A stretch of 64,000 nt of DNA from Dysidea avara. Taxonomy: Eukaryota; Porifera; Demospongiae; Dictyoceratida; Dysideidae. The position numbers were made by a program, and so were the translations under genes. Shown here piece by piece: positions 36,301-48,741 of this stretch. Each line of letters begins with the position of its first letter. Positions within the stretch are counted from its first letter, which is position 1. Below the pieces are notes generated by a model. That model had not been told where the DNA came from and made no database searches. It was given only the letters and a program-made list of their open reading frames with translations. Where the stretch lies: assembly GCF_963678975.1 (NCBI RefSeq), contig NC_089274.1, forward strand, positions 20,669,133 to 20,733,132, given 5' to 3'.

Positions 36301-36552
36301 TTATAAACTGTATTTGTGCTAAAGGTTATACAACTGGGATCAGCATTGGAGGTGCATAGTCTCGCGTTGCCAGACCCTAATTCTCCGCACGGCGCTTATC
36401 GATTGGAAATTATAAGCGCCTGCTTCGGAGCAGGCGCTTATAATTTCCAATCGATAAGCGCCGTGCGGAGAATTAGGGTCTGGCAACGCGAGACTATGCA
36501 CCTCCAATGCTGATCCCAGTTGTATAACCTTTAGCACAAATACAGTTTATAA
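36301..36552. repeat. Perfect 252-bp palindrome (124-bp arms, 4-nt loop)
   Basis: Positions 36301-36424 are the exact reverse complement of 36429-36552 as far as I can read, around the loop TCGG at 36425-36428. The arms include TTATAAACTGTATTTGTGCT at the tip and GGCGCTTATCGATTGGAAAT near the loop. It is preceded by partial direct copies of ATTTGTAAACTGTATT (36250-36310). Identical reading frames on both strands are a consequence of the symmetry. Confidence 0.97.
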
Positions 36553-37491
36553 GGTGGATTTAATGAGGTATTTGCACTATTGTAGTAATCATTATAACTA
36601 TGCTAAGACAAATTTCATTACAATCTTCAGCATATTAATCAAGTAAAGTCTAAAAGTGAAGGGGGGCTTCAGCCCCCAAAGCCCCAGTCCCCCTGCATTA
36701 CTAGTCTTTAAATCATTTTCAATTACTGCATGCCTATACATACTGAGACTGCCACAAGCTAGAAGAGTATAATAGTCCAAAGATGGAATCCGTATAATAA
36801 TACTGTGTCAGTGTTATACATACCCTATGGCATGTAGATCATACTTTAATAAGCTCATGCACATCTAGTAAACATCCAATCATTGACCTATATTTTCAAT
36901 GTGATCAAATTAAAATAGTATAAGTCTGCCGGTCCATGACAATTGTCACCAATAATATTATATAAAGCAAAAGTTTGGTTTTTCCCTCCTGCATACATTA
37001 CAGTTCTTGAGAAGGTCACCATGTGAGTTGTTTGATTGTAAGCATGTATATGATAATTGTTTTTTTTTGTTTGTTTTCTTTACTTTTTCACATTAGACCA
37101 TTAGCATTGTTAATAACCAGTAAAACTATACATATGTATAGGCCATCAATTGCATGCAGATCCACGCCATCTATTCTGTGGGCAGATAAGCTGCATAGCC
37201 TCCAGTCATTCATTAATGAAGTGTGCCTCGTAGCAGTTGGGCCTAATTCTTATAGCCCACATACCAGCTATTCAATTGGTCTGTACAGATGATACCAAAT
37301 CAGTATGCACATAACTCTGAAGTTACATAATTACCTTTAAAATGTATCTAACACTCTTGCAAGCTGAGCAATAAAATTGCATGGTCAGTTGCGTGTGGAC
37401 CTCGACCATATTGCTTGTAAACACTTTTCACTTGAATCTCCACTTGCGTCCTCTAATGACATACTCGCTACCTCCAACCATAGCTGGTACC

Positions 37492-37813
37492 CAGGGCCGC
37501 CCAGAGAAATTAAGGGGCTCAGGGCAAAGAGTTAAAGTGGGGCCCTTGACCCAAGTTGTAAGGTGAAGACCAAAAAAAAAAAAAAGTCACAACCTGCTGG
37601 CAATGACAATAACTACCCAGCACCAACCATATCTCCTTATCTATAAGCTTGCTAGACTGCTCCTCTGAAGAATACTGTGACTGCTCTATTAGAGTATTTA
37701 GATCTGACTGCTCTATTAGAGTATATCGATCTTTTAAACAGGTATTCAGGGGGCCCCTTTCAGGCTGGGGCCCGGGGCAAAATGCCCCAGTTGCCCCCCT
37801 GTGGGCGGCCCTG
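37492..37813. mobile_element. Non-autonomous hAT-like element with 8-bp target duplication
   Basis: Inverted ends CAGGGCCGCCCA and TGGGCGGCCCTG enclose 322 bp, flanked on both sides by the identical octamer CTGGTACC (37484-37491 and 37814-37821). Eight-bp duplications and CAGGG termini are hallmarks of the hAT superfamily. Inside lie a poly-A run, two copies of the CTCTATTAGAG motif and a GGGGCCC-rich part. No transposase is encoded. Confidence 0.88.
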
Positions 37814-38149
37814 CTGGTACCTCCATGCAACTCTAGCTTGAAATTATAACTACAGGAAATTGCACACCCACAATCTAATAGTAATTTATTGCACATGCAT
37901 GTAAACCCATTTAGCTATAACTAACTTGTATTACAGCGAACTATTAAAGTTATCCTAACCTGTGAGAGTATATTGGAAGGACTCAACATGAACGTCCCTT
38001 TCCACGGTATGTACGGTTTGCCCACCAATTGCTCAAAAATTCTTAGCTGGCTACGTAATTAGGGATAACAGACTAACAAAATTATAGCTTATACAAAGGA
38101 ATAGAAAAGGTGCACATGGCTATATAGAGAGACTTATCCTCTATGACAT

Positions 38150-38726
38150 AATATCTATACTCTTTTTCATAAAATCAATCCAGCATCCAACAAATCATTT
38201 CAACATCTGTAGCTATGTTACCTTTTGTCACCATCCTACCAGATCCTCCAAGCTTCAACACAATTTCACATCATCCAACAAACAAAGCAACTTTTATTTC
38301 CTACAACAGATTACCAAGAATTTATTACCATCTACCAGTACTTGACTTTTTTTCACAGTTACTCAACATCTTCTGGCAACATCAGACAATCTTCACAGTT
38401 TCCACTTCCTTTGTCCCTGCAGCACTTGCTCTAAGTCTCCCCACCCACCTAACTTTAGTAGTAATTAGCTTTTTCTTTTCTCCAAGTTGTAAAATAAGTA
38501 CTGATTTTACATTAAGTACATCTTAAAATATAGCTAAATATAGCTAAATACATATAGAAATTGTAAAGTACATAATTACTTAGCCTATAATTAATTGTAC
38601 ATTGATTTTAATTGTAAATGTAAGTTGTATGTGTACTTTTTCTGGCTGAGGGCACAAGTTGCCCCAGACCATTAATGCAGGCCTTGCCTGCATTAAAGAG
38701 CAATAAAAATGAAATGAAAAAATGAC
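38150..38726 (+). mobile_element. Probable 3' end of a non-LTR retrotransposon
   Basis: Sequence ending CTGCATTAAAGAGCAATAAA followed by a short ATGAA-type tail (ATGAAATGAAAAAATGA) resembles the 3' terminus of a LINE. A small inverted repeat GCAGGCCTTGCCTGC precedes it. The upstream pyrimidine-rich stretch gives a 103-residue Ser/Thr/Pro frame that I do not consider a gene. No reverse transcriptase is present. Confidence 0.4.
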
Positions 38727-41576
38727 TGAAACTATACCAGTGCACTTTGGATTCTCAGCCTTTTTACTTCAGTCATAAGATAGAGACTCTAAGTCTCTGG
38801 CACATGTGAGCATGCATTGTATCCGATTATTGCATATACATAGACAGCCTAGGCCTATAAATGGCTTCATTAGCTAACCAGAGATTTATGGCTTATACCA
38901 GAGATTCTGCCGGTGAAATACCATATGCTGTCAAAGTAGCAGTGATGCTGCATTGCACTTATATAGCTACAGTGATTATTTATTTAGGCATATATATACG
39001 GCAGGTATTATCAGTTTTGCATATGGATCACAAAGCTTGGTTAGCTACCTAGCTGAAAACCAGCAATGACTTCTGGATTTCAATGATGCAATGTTTTGTG
39101 GCTTTCTTGCTAGTCAGACCCTCCTTGTCTGTATATAGTGCTAATATGGATTAGATATTAGGTTGGTCAAAAAGCAGATGCTCATAATCTCTAAGTGCAG
39201 TCGGAAGGGAGAGAGACTAGTTGTATTAATTGGTGGTGTGTTCTATTAGAGTAGTTAAATTATATTGTTTAGTTATGCCTTCATACGACCAAGTATTCAG
39301 ATAATGGGGTATTCCCCAAGTGCTAGAGGTGCAAGCATTCCCAGGAGACAATTAGGATACATGCCACAGGTAAAGTTGCTATGTGGTCATGTTGCTGCAG
39401 TGATCAGCTGTTGTAAGGACATTGGTCTGGTGTATGAGCTATGTATTTGTTTGGTGTGATGTTCCAGCTGGAGTTTAGCTATATCCAGAAGAGGACAGAG
39501 CTCCTTAGGAAAATGTTAGAGTTGCCTCTACTGAAGAAGCACATTGGTTACATGAGGTTAGTAAAATTTATTTGTTCGTCTGTGATTTTGTGCGATAGTG
39601 GGGGGAACAACGTCAAGTCTCGTTTGCTGTTTCCCTTCTCCAACAACCCGCCATGTTGATATCAGTTGGATGAACCAACTGTAGGAATGGACACCTTACT
39701 TAGACAGAGGTGTCCATCTGTCTCTGTGTGTAATGTCTGTATGTATACAGGTGTTTCATGGGTGACCTTTATATACATGGGCTTACAGAAGGGATGTTTC
39801 ATCATGATAGCGGAAAGTGGAATAAGCTCCGCTGCTTGTACTATATATGTTAGTACTATAGCTAATGGTAGGTGGTTACCATACTGTAGCTCTTAACTCT
39901 CCATAGCAATGGTCTCAGCCTCTAGACCCTCCTTAACTATACAGAGATAAAAATTATTCATGATTCAGTTTAAATACCGTATATTGGAATATTTAGCATA
40001 GATCACCTGTTAATGGCACTACTATCCCACTGAAGCCCTACATAAAAGTAAAAAGTAGGATATGGTAGTTAAACCCCAGTAGGTCAGAATCATATGAAGG
40101 ACAAGCTATAATCCGACAAGCTGATTTACACATCAGTTGGACCAAAAGAAACCACGAAGTCATATCATATGCAACTGCAAGCACAGAAAAATTGAAGTAG
40201 CTGATTGTTACATCAATTTTTAGCAGCTACAGTTTTACCCCTGAATTTACTAATTTTGACCCCTTTTGTTCATTCCTAGATCTTCTCTCATGTACACTTA
40301 AGATACAATTGCACTTGAGCTTTCTAGCTAACACATACTAAAACTTTTAAGGGGGAAGGGTGAGGGGGTTTCAGCACCTGCCTTTGTAATTGCTTGGTGC
40401 TAGTCGCAATTGACCATTCTATGACCAATATGTAATGGCTATAATCAAGTTTTGACTCTTGTTCCTACCACTTCATATAAGTACCTTTGGTCAGGAAAGG
40501 AAGTATTTGCAACCCCAGCAGTCCTGCATTACAACTACATAATAATATTACATGTCTAGTCAGCATTTTCTTCTGTGATGTCTTAGAATTGTCTTTGTGA
40601 ACACGATTGCCATGACTACAATGAACTTTGTGTTGAGAAGAAGGAAGGTCTTTTTGAGCGCTCCTATCCAGCTATGCTGGCATTATTAGTTGTCATGGTA
40701 AGTGACAAAGCCTGCTGGTCATTATGGTAACAACAATACAGGATTGTTATTGTCTATATACACAAGTCATTGATGAGATCACTGCTCACTCAAATGGTTG
40801 GTGGAATATGTGCCTTCCTCTGTGGTAAGTGTGTTGAACAAGTGTCCTGCTTACTAGTCATACATAGAAAGTGTTGTCTGCTCACTCTAGATCGAGTGCA
40901 TTGTGAACACTGTCCATTGCAATGTGGCCTGAAATACAGACTAGTCTCATGTAGCCAGACTGCATTGGGGATGGTGACCATGATAAAATCTCAAATAATG
41001 AAGTCTTGACCATGATGAAACCTTGATGCTTGCTTTCCAGGTTAGTTGTTTGTGTCAATCAACACAAATCACTGAGTCGTTTGAACAATGCCATAGGATT
41101 TTACAGGCTCATTTTCCACAGTGTATAGTGCAGTTTGACACTCTCCCTCCCCATTATATATCTTGCTCATACATATACATTCCAACTGGTATCAGCAGAC
41201 AGAGAACTCTGTTTTTTTGTGAAGTCTTTCACATGACCATGTTTCTGTTGTAGCTCACCTCTGTCCATATGTAAAAGAACTGACTATCTGTTATTGCAGC
41301 CATACAACATTCTTTTGAAATATGGAATACATAGAAATGTTTACAAGTGTATGTTATTGAGGTTCACTGTTATAGTTGCCATTGGGGTGTTTAAAGAACA
41401 AGACTTTTATGCAAAAGAGTATGTTGTCTTACACTAGCAAAAGTATGATCAGTCTGGGACTATATAGTGTATTAACTTTTCAAACCTGTGACTGGTGTAT
41501 ATAGTAATATAAGTGGCTAATAACAATAGTTGCGATCTATCGATTATCATGATAGTGAGTAACAATTGTTTATTAT

Positions 41577-41882
41577 TATTATTATTATTAGCACTTTACA
41601 GTGACCAGCACTGAAGGTCTGACAGCAACATGTGCTGCAGCCTTAGGATTACCTAACCTACAAGGACTTAGACCTAGTGACTTGACTTTACTGACTGAAT
41701 AAGGTGTAACAGAAAAGGGGCCAAAGTAAGGAAAAAAATCCCTCCAACCCCAGGATTCGAACTGCAGGTCACCCAATGTCTAGTCTGGGCCACACTCAGT
41801 CTTCCTCCAGGAGGGATGGATTTTCTTCCTTAAACCTAAAGTATTTATTATTAGCACTTTACAGTGACCAGCACTGAAGGTC
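41577..41882. repeat. Direct repeat flanking a tRNA-like SINE fragment
   Basis: The stretch TTATTATTAGCACTTTACAG continuing to CACTGAAGGTC occurs at both 41577-41622 and 41848-41882. Between them, on the minus strand (about 41811-41728), lies a tRNA-like segment with B-box GTTCGAATCC, ends that pair (TCCCTCC with GGAGGGA) and a trailing T-run. This fits a tRNA-derived SINE inserted with a long target duplication, although the anticodon and T stems are poor, so a real tRNA is unlikely. Confidence 0.5.
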
Positions 41883-42488
41883 ATTGTGATATGATAGTCT
41901 ACAATTGTACTATCGCGATATATTAAACACATCTGTGCTTAGTCAAAAAGCATGGATAACAGAAGCAAACATGATAGTATTGAAGTTGAGGAAACTGTGC
42001 AAGCCTAGTTGATCATGTACAACAAAGATTACAATTGTAATACGTAACAATGTTTACCAACCAAGTGTTAAAAAAGCAGATACGTGGTATGTAATTTGAT
42101 TGTTTATGTGCTATTTACATGAGGTTAAGTGTCTTTGATAACTGCTAGTACTATCATGATACTATCGTTATCGTGATAGTTGTACTATCGCTCAGCTCTA
42201 TTATCAGGAGCCCGTAAGATACTGCAGGTCATTACATGTGGCCGGTGTATGGACAGCCCTCAGTGGTCAGAGCTATTGGTATGGTTCTACCTATCACCAT
42301 GCCAATTAGAGCAGCATCAGCCATCAGGTCTAAAGGTGATTCACATGATCAATAAGGTCATCATGTTCTCTCTCCCCTCAGGGCTAGGAACCAGTATACA
42401 TGGGCTTCATTACAGTTAATGGAATGGATGATTGTAGTGTTCTTACTATCAATTGCATTCTTCAGAACTGTCTAAATATTGTACATTA

Positions 42489-45400
42489 TTAGTGTGCATG
42501 TTGTGAAGTAGAGAAGAATTCCTCAACGTCTTCGAGGCTAAACTCAAAAGTGATATTAGAGTCTGGGTAGCAGTGATCGATGAGACTTGTGAAGTGTTTG
42601 TATTGTTTGATAAAGGCGTTCTGAATGTTCACCCATACAACCTGCAGCATTCCTTCCTCTTCACAAATGTCTTTCTCAACTTTGCGGTATAGTTTCTCCA
42701 ACCCTCTCTTCACCTACAACACACAGCATACTCAACTGGTTAAAACAGGAATGACTACCTCTTTGCCAGGGTATTCTTTGATACATTTACGCAGCTCATT
42801 CTTGCTGTAATCCAGTTGGTAGCTGACTTGGTCAGCTCTTGTACCAGATGCTATCAACCCCTCAACCCCTTCAAAGAACAGCTGCACAGCATGTGATCAC
42901 CATGCAGTGATACTACTGTGATACACGACTTACACTAAGTTTCTCTAGAGGTCTACCAAGGGAAATTACAACATAATCCTCCACGTAATGTCGGTATTTC
43001 TTCTTGCACTCATCCTTGCTATCATCAAGTGAGTGAATCTTGAGCTTTGACAACAGATCTACAGAGAAATTGGTAAGTCTTTTATGTGCCCAATTTGTGT
43101 GTGCATGTGTGTGTAGGACAATGGAAGTGCTACCAGCCTACTGAAAAACCACACAACTTACCAAGCAAATGGTGGTAGTTCTCTGCAAGGAAAATAAATC
43201 AAACGATCTCAGTAACCATGACAACACATGATACTCACCAAACCTGATGACATTGGGTGGAGTTTTATGGTGACTAACAGCAACACGTTCTATGGCTTCA
43301 AACACAGCCTTTATTAGTATCTTGTAACTGGTGTCTAGCTCATAGCGACGCTTAATCTGACCAGCAATGTCTTCCGCTCTCTTGGCAAAGTTCTGAGAGA
43401 CCATACATGTCGTTAACAAATAAGGTGGACCACTGCTCACCTCAAAACTGTGTACACAGTCTAAAATACCACACCTTCCCTTGCGTGGTACCTTCATCTC
43501 TTTGATGGCACTGAGCTGACCCTTCTGTACATGTCAAATAACAACACCAGTTAAGCTAGACCTCTAACTATATGCAACCACACACACACACACAACACAG
43601 AGGGAACTACTTACAATAAAGTCATCACTCAGTCTATTGATAGTCATCAGAGAGTTCACCAATACATGGTCGAGATAAGAAGGTTTGATTTTCTCTTTCA
43701 ACTCAAAAGCATACTTCATTACATACAACTGAAGGTACAGTGCATTGCTAGAATGACAGCACCATAACAACACTATGATGTGGTCATTGATAACTTACTA
43801 ACTGTCAATGCTAACAGAAAAACTGATAAACCCTTCAACTTCAGCTAACAATGTCTCAAATAATTGTGATAGCGTTGACCTACAATAAACATGACATGCT
43901 CCTTTAATAGGTATAGTATGTACAAGTTGTGCTGGATCCTGAAAACAGCTAAAGTGTATTTTTTTTTAAAGAGAGTGACCATTTCAGCTAACCAGATGAT
44001 TAATGGTGACAGCAAAGGTGTCAACAACAGACATGTACAGTTTGGTTCCATTACAAGTTTGGGAAAGGCTGTAATGGACACTACACTTTTATGGCTTTCC
44101 CATAGGAAATGTATGGCAGAAGTTTTGATTGGCCATAAATATTGTCAGACATTTGAATGAAAAGGTTTTGAAATATTCTTAGCGGGTCAAGAAGTACTAC
44201 AAATGAGCCAAATTTCAAGATCGTGTGTAATTGCATCCATGAGATAATTATTGTATTTGAGGATCCAGCTCAACAAGTACATACTATAGTAGTTCTACCA
44301 ACTATACACCATCCCATGCTAGTAGCAATAACAACAACAGCATGTTAGTAGCAATAACAACAACAGCATGCTAGTAGCAATAACAACAATAGCTACACTA
44401 CCAACAGCTACACTACCAAGCTCAGACGTTGGTGGATGCCTGGTGTATACACAGGACAGGTGCCACCCCAAACACGAGAATGGACTGGGCTAATTATTTA
44501 ATGTCATCATTATCACAAGTGATGGAAGAATCCAGGAGAGTCACATAAGAGAGAGTGGGAGACACAGTGGTACAAGGTTGTCAGTGGTTAGGAACATAAA
44601 TACACTAGCTAATCTTGCCAATCGCTAACCACAACAGTTTTACCCCATACACAAACAGATTGTGATGGTAACATATGCTTATTATACTTTAGTTCTGGTC
44701 CCATGAAACATGAGGTGTCAACAATCCGGAGGATTTGTTTACTGTTACCATCACCTCCATCAACTACGTCACCATCAACTGCCTATGAGGGATCAAAGGA
44801 TTATACCTCATTGAAGGGATAAAGAGCCACATCAAAATGACAATGTACCTCCTCTTGTTCATCCTGACTGGTCACCTCTAACTGCTGTTGCTCAACTTCA
44901 GGAAAGTGAAAGAACTCAGAGCAGAATTTCTCCTCAGCAATACATACTGGTTCAATGTCTTCGATCAATTTCTCAAGAGACTATATGTGTTGCATATAAA
45001 CTATACTGTTACTAATGACAACCCCCTACCTTACTAATCACCATTTTACCCTCTTCTGGTACTGATGACAAAGATAAATTGTGCATGTCACTTAGTGACG
45101 AGCCTCGACCAAGGCTCCCATGTGATCCTCCTGATGGCGTCATTAACGATGACGCAAAGTTCCGCGACATGTCCATCACACTACTGGCACCTGACATCAG
45201 TTTGTGTCCTAACAACACATGGTATACAACACATACTGAGAACCATAATACAATATACAAGGCTTGGAGTACACTAGACTAAGGTCTATTGAAAGTAAAC
45301 ATGACCAAACCAAACATACGTAACAAGCTGAATTTATTATGATGATTTTGCCAACCATCAAATTTAATTGCATTTATGTTAAACAAGAGTTTGAACTTCT

Positions 45401-48400
45401 TAATGTTGACATAACATTTAAACAGGCCTCATTACCATGGTGATGATGGTGATGTTTCTTTCCTTCAGGTTTCTTGCCCGTAGCTCTGTTCTTAAGATCT
45501 TCAATGTATTGTGCTACTTCTGCCTCATAGGCTTTCTGCATTGCCTTACAATAGCCTTCTTGTATGCTGCCAAATCTGTTGTCATGATCTGTGTTATCTA
45601 GCCATTCCATTTTCTGCCATAGCATCAAATCTTTGTAAGGGGCCAGGTCTCCATGGATACCAGTATGTGGTAACAGAGTAGGAACACTGAAGTGTGCCAC
45701 ACTAACCTCCTCCAATAGCTTATCACTCTAATAGGAGCATATCATACTGTTAATATATTATAGTAATTTTAAATGATATGTAACCTGGTAGTCAAACTAT
45801 GGTACACATAAAGCCTTAATAAATAAACTAATGTCCATTTCGTTCCATAAGGGATACTTTGAGGTAATACTCTCTAGACTTCCTATACTACGAGAAAACA
45901 TCCTGACTGCTTGGCAGACTCCTGTAAGCGTTCGAGCATTAATCGGATGGCTGGAGGTTCGAGGCTGCCCAGGTCCAGTCATGGATTTTTTCTCCTTTCT
46001 ATCTCTACCTTTTCAAACATACTTTATGTAACAAGGCTGTAGTGTCCTACAGACCTTCAGCACTTGTACATTTTATCCTAGCTGTATAACTGATGGAGGG
46101 ATTAAAAAGGCTACAAAAGTACTACTATGTATTTGTCACTATGATCCCAATTCAAATGTCAAACTATCATGAGGTTTAGTACATGTAACACTGGTACTGG
46201 TGATTTCCTCTTACTGTACACAATTTTACAGCAGCCTAGTAGCTCTTAATAGCTAAAAGAAAAAAGTGTCATTTTCGGACCTCCCCCACCATTTAGGAGA
46301 CTCAAAAGAGAGGATTTATCTTGGCTGCTCCTAGTCACTATCTTAAAAGCTGTTTATAGCTGAATTCAGCCACCAATGGTGTCAACAAAATAAAACTTTA
46401 TAAGGAAAATGGTGATGCAGGTGGCGAATGTTTAATACATGGCCTAATTCTAATTAAGAAAAAATATTAGGTGCTTGGTAGTGTCTAATCACTGGACTGG
46501 ACTACTGGAGTGGAATACTGGAATGGACTACTGGACTGACATTTTTTGGGTTTACACATTTTTAAGGGTGGGGTTACTGTACATTTGGGTGACTTGTGAC
46601 AACATTTCAGCACTGAGTGCAGGGATGTGCTCACAGTGGTCACCACTCTGATAAAATAGCCACCACTACCACTCAACAACTACTACAAATTCACCTCTGA
46701 AATACAAAGTTAAGACCCCATACTACATTTCCTGACCCAACCCTATCTCTTCTAACCACCACTATTCTAAACCTGGGCACATCACTGTGAGTGGTGAATA
46801 TATGATACTTTAATCCTAAAAAGTAACTGTGATAAGCCAAATGGGTTCAATTAAATGTATTCTAATCACTACTTGACAGTATTCTACTCTACTGTATAGC
46901 AGATACTGACATGTGTGTATGCCCAAAAATGTTTCTCTCACTGTTAGACACATGTGATTATTGTGATGCATCTTTCTATAACATATATGGTGTGTGTGAA
47001 CATACAAACTAGATCCCATCGCATAACTGGTTATATTTCATAACTGGAATGAGATGTCTGCATTGTATTACAATGCCATTTAGCCGTTAATAGGTGCAGA
47101 AAATTGCATAGTCATAGCACAATGGCATACAGTACGTACAAGTTTAAAAGTAGGTACATGTAAATTTAATGTGCTATAACTATGATATGTTAATGTGCTA
47201 TTACACACAGTAACATACAGCTCCAGTGACTAGTCACCAATTCACGATATATGTTATAGAAAGTTGCATCACAATACATCTTTAATACCTGTTCATTGAA
47301 TAATTTGACGAGAAACGTTTTCAGTCTCAAGCTGAACACACTAGTCAACTCAGTAAAATGTTTCTTCTGGTCAGTTACAGCCTGCAGCAATGAGAGGCCT
47401 GGAGGTAACTCCATGTTACAAGCATTCTGTAGTTGCCTGGCAGCATTGGTGCATGCCTCAATGTTGCTAGGGCCTTTGAGTTCATAGTGACGTAGTATCC
47501 GCTCTACAGCTGGATCCAAATCAAGTTTTTTCTGTTAAAAAAGGAGATTAAGAGGTGCACACACACACTGCTGCACTGCTAGCTCACCACAAGGGTCTTC
47601 ACTACTTCAAGTAAACACTTCAAGTTCTTGTTCTCAACAATCATCTGATTATACTTGTATTCTAATTTTTCCATCGTGTCTCGTACTTGACTCAACAGTG
47701 CCTCATAGTCACCAAGGTGACACAACATCTGCTCAACTTCAAAGAGAGAGTTCTGAAGGTGATCCAACAATTGAGCTACTTGGTCTCCAGAGTCCATGAT
47801 ACTATGAATGTTAGCCTACAGAACAGATGAGGTGCTAAGGACAATTATGTAACACTCACAGCATCTAAACTAGCTAGCTCTTCTGATAATCTCTCAGTAA
47901 ACTCTTCAGCATTTTTGAATGCATCTGGTCGAGATGACAACAATGATTTTAAATCTTCTTCTTCTCGTGTTGTTAATTCTTGGTATTCTTCAACTGCATC
48001 CAGCATAAATTTTACAAATACATAGTAGATACGCATGTACATACTTTCCGGACCCTCTTCAACCTCTCTGCCTACAGTGTTTGCAGCCTCTGAATATTGC
48101 AACAAATCTACAAGGAAACAATTTGACTAACACTGTACTCCAACTACTAAAGTCTACCTTCCAGTCGTCTTTTATCCACACGAATGAAATCTGGTAAATT
48201 ATCTTTAAGATATTTATGGCAAAGCTATAACACATTGTGTTATTAAATGATGAATATACTATGGTCAACAAACCTTCCATAAAGTGGAAACAAAAGAATT
48301 TTTTTCACCAACACTAGCTGCTGTCCATTTGTATGTCTTGTCAAAATGAAGATCAAAATCTGCCACTTCCTGTGCTTCAGTAAGTTACATTCACAGCACA

Positions 48401-48741
48401 GGTTGTTTTAATACCTGGTGCTCATCTTTGCCATCAACAACTTTCAATTCCTTCAACCTCCACGTTTTGTTTTTGCGATATCCTTCCTGTTGCCCCTTAG
48501 TCTTAGTTTCGCTGAGCTTCACACGGTGTATCGATACCACGGAGCGGTTCATAGCATCCGTTGTCACTGCAAACGGCACACGAGTACTTAACCATGTCAG
48601 AAGTACTTTTTGGTTACCCGAAGCGCAAAGGAAGCTAGGCTTCTTCTTGCGACCTGGTTTCGTGACATTTATCAGACTAACTAACCGGTCTTCTCCTGAA
48701 CCAAACACGTCCTTCTGTAACGTTTTCCTAACTGCTATCAT
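42489..48741 (-). CDS. EXOC1: Exocyst complex component 1 (Sec3)
   Basis: Subunit tethering secretory vesicles to the plasma membrane. Start [20 protein letters not shown] at 48741, then the N-terminal lipid/GTPase-binding PH-like part ([18 protein letters not shown]), a Sec3 coiled-coil ([38 protein letters not shown]), a low-complexity segment with [26 protein letters not shown], and the C-terminal helical bundle ending [20 protein letters not shown] and [12 protein letters not shown]. About nineteen exons are seen; one is only 21 nt (43162-43182, ENYHHLL). A 51-nt in-frame stop-free intron lies at 47994-48044. The exon assignment around 44650-44980 is the least certain part. The C-terminus is 13 bp from the end of the ABC relic on the other strand. 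Confidence 0.9.
44316..44395 (+). repeat. 26-bp minisatellite (three copies)
   Basis: Three near-identical units of CTAGTAGCAATAACAACAAC plus AGCATG in an EXOC1 intron. The surrounding intron (43880-44650) also carries the family B fragment at about 44180-44245 and no gene. Confidence 0.85.
45890..45995 (+). repeat. tRNA-derived SINE-like fragment in EXOC1 intron
   Basis: A-box-like TTGGCAGACTCCTG and B-box GGAGGTTCGAGGC followed by ATGGATTTTTTCTCC, a tail similar to that of the SINE-like fragment near 41815 (GGATGGATTTTCTTCC). It sits in a 1.5-kb intron (45727-47292) that otherwise shows only a short CTACTGGAATGGA-type tandem near 46493-46540. Confidence 0.45.

Larger units (their letters stand above)
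34513..37936. other. Gene-poor, repeat-rich interval
   Basis: Between the end of the DIDO1-like gene and the first ABC relic exon I see no convincing coding exon. The interval holds a hAT-like foldback (35024-36058), a perfect palindrome (36301-36552), a hAT-like element (37492-37813) and several copies of the CTCTATTAGAG motif. Confidence 0.7.
37937..42475 (+). pseudogene. ABC-2 type transporter relic (ABCG/ABCH-like)
   Basis: Exon-like blocks in transporter order: ILEGLNMNVPFHG (37937-38006), IQIMGYSPSARGASIP followed by RRQLGYMPQ (about 39285-39369), LLRKMLELPLLKKHIGYM (about 39470-39555), the signature and Walker B region (39600-39710), IVFVNTIAMTTMNFV (frame 1) running into EKKEGLFERSYPAM (frame 2) at about 40588-40698, and WPVYGQPSVVRAIGMVLPIT with WMIVVFLLSIAFFR at the C-terminus (stop 42473-42475). 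Lesions: no Walker A exon between 38006 and 39270, where retrotransposon-like sequence lies; a frame change in the G-run before EQRQVSFAVSLLQQP and a compensating one before LDEPTVGMD; a further frame shift before EKKEG. A working exporter is not possible as read. The clean C-terminal exons suggest recent decay, or assembly errors in some places. Confidence 0.7.

Noticed and set aside
36316..36537. Two nearly identical 65-residue proteins on opposite strands
   Set aside because: They are the automatic result of the perfect palindrome, not genes.
38215..38526. 103-residue Ser/Thr/Pro-rich frame
   Set aside because: Pyrimidine-rich sequence next to a retrotransposon-like tail; no family resemblance.
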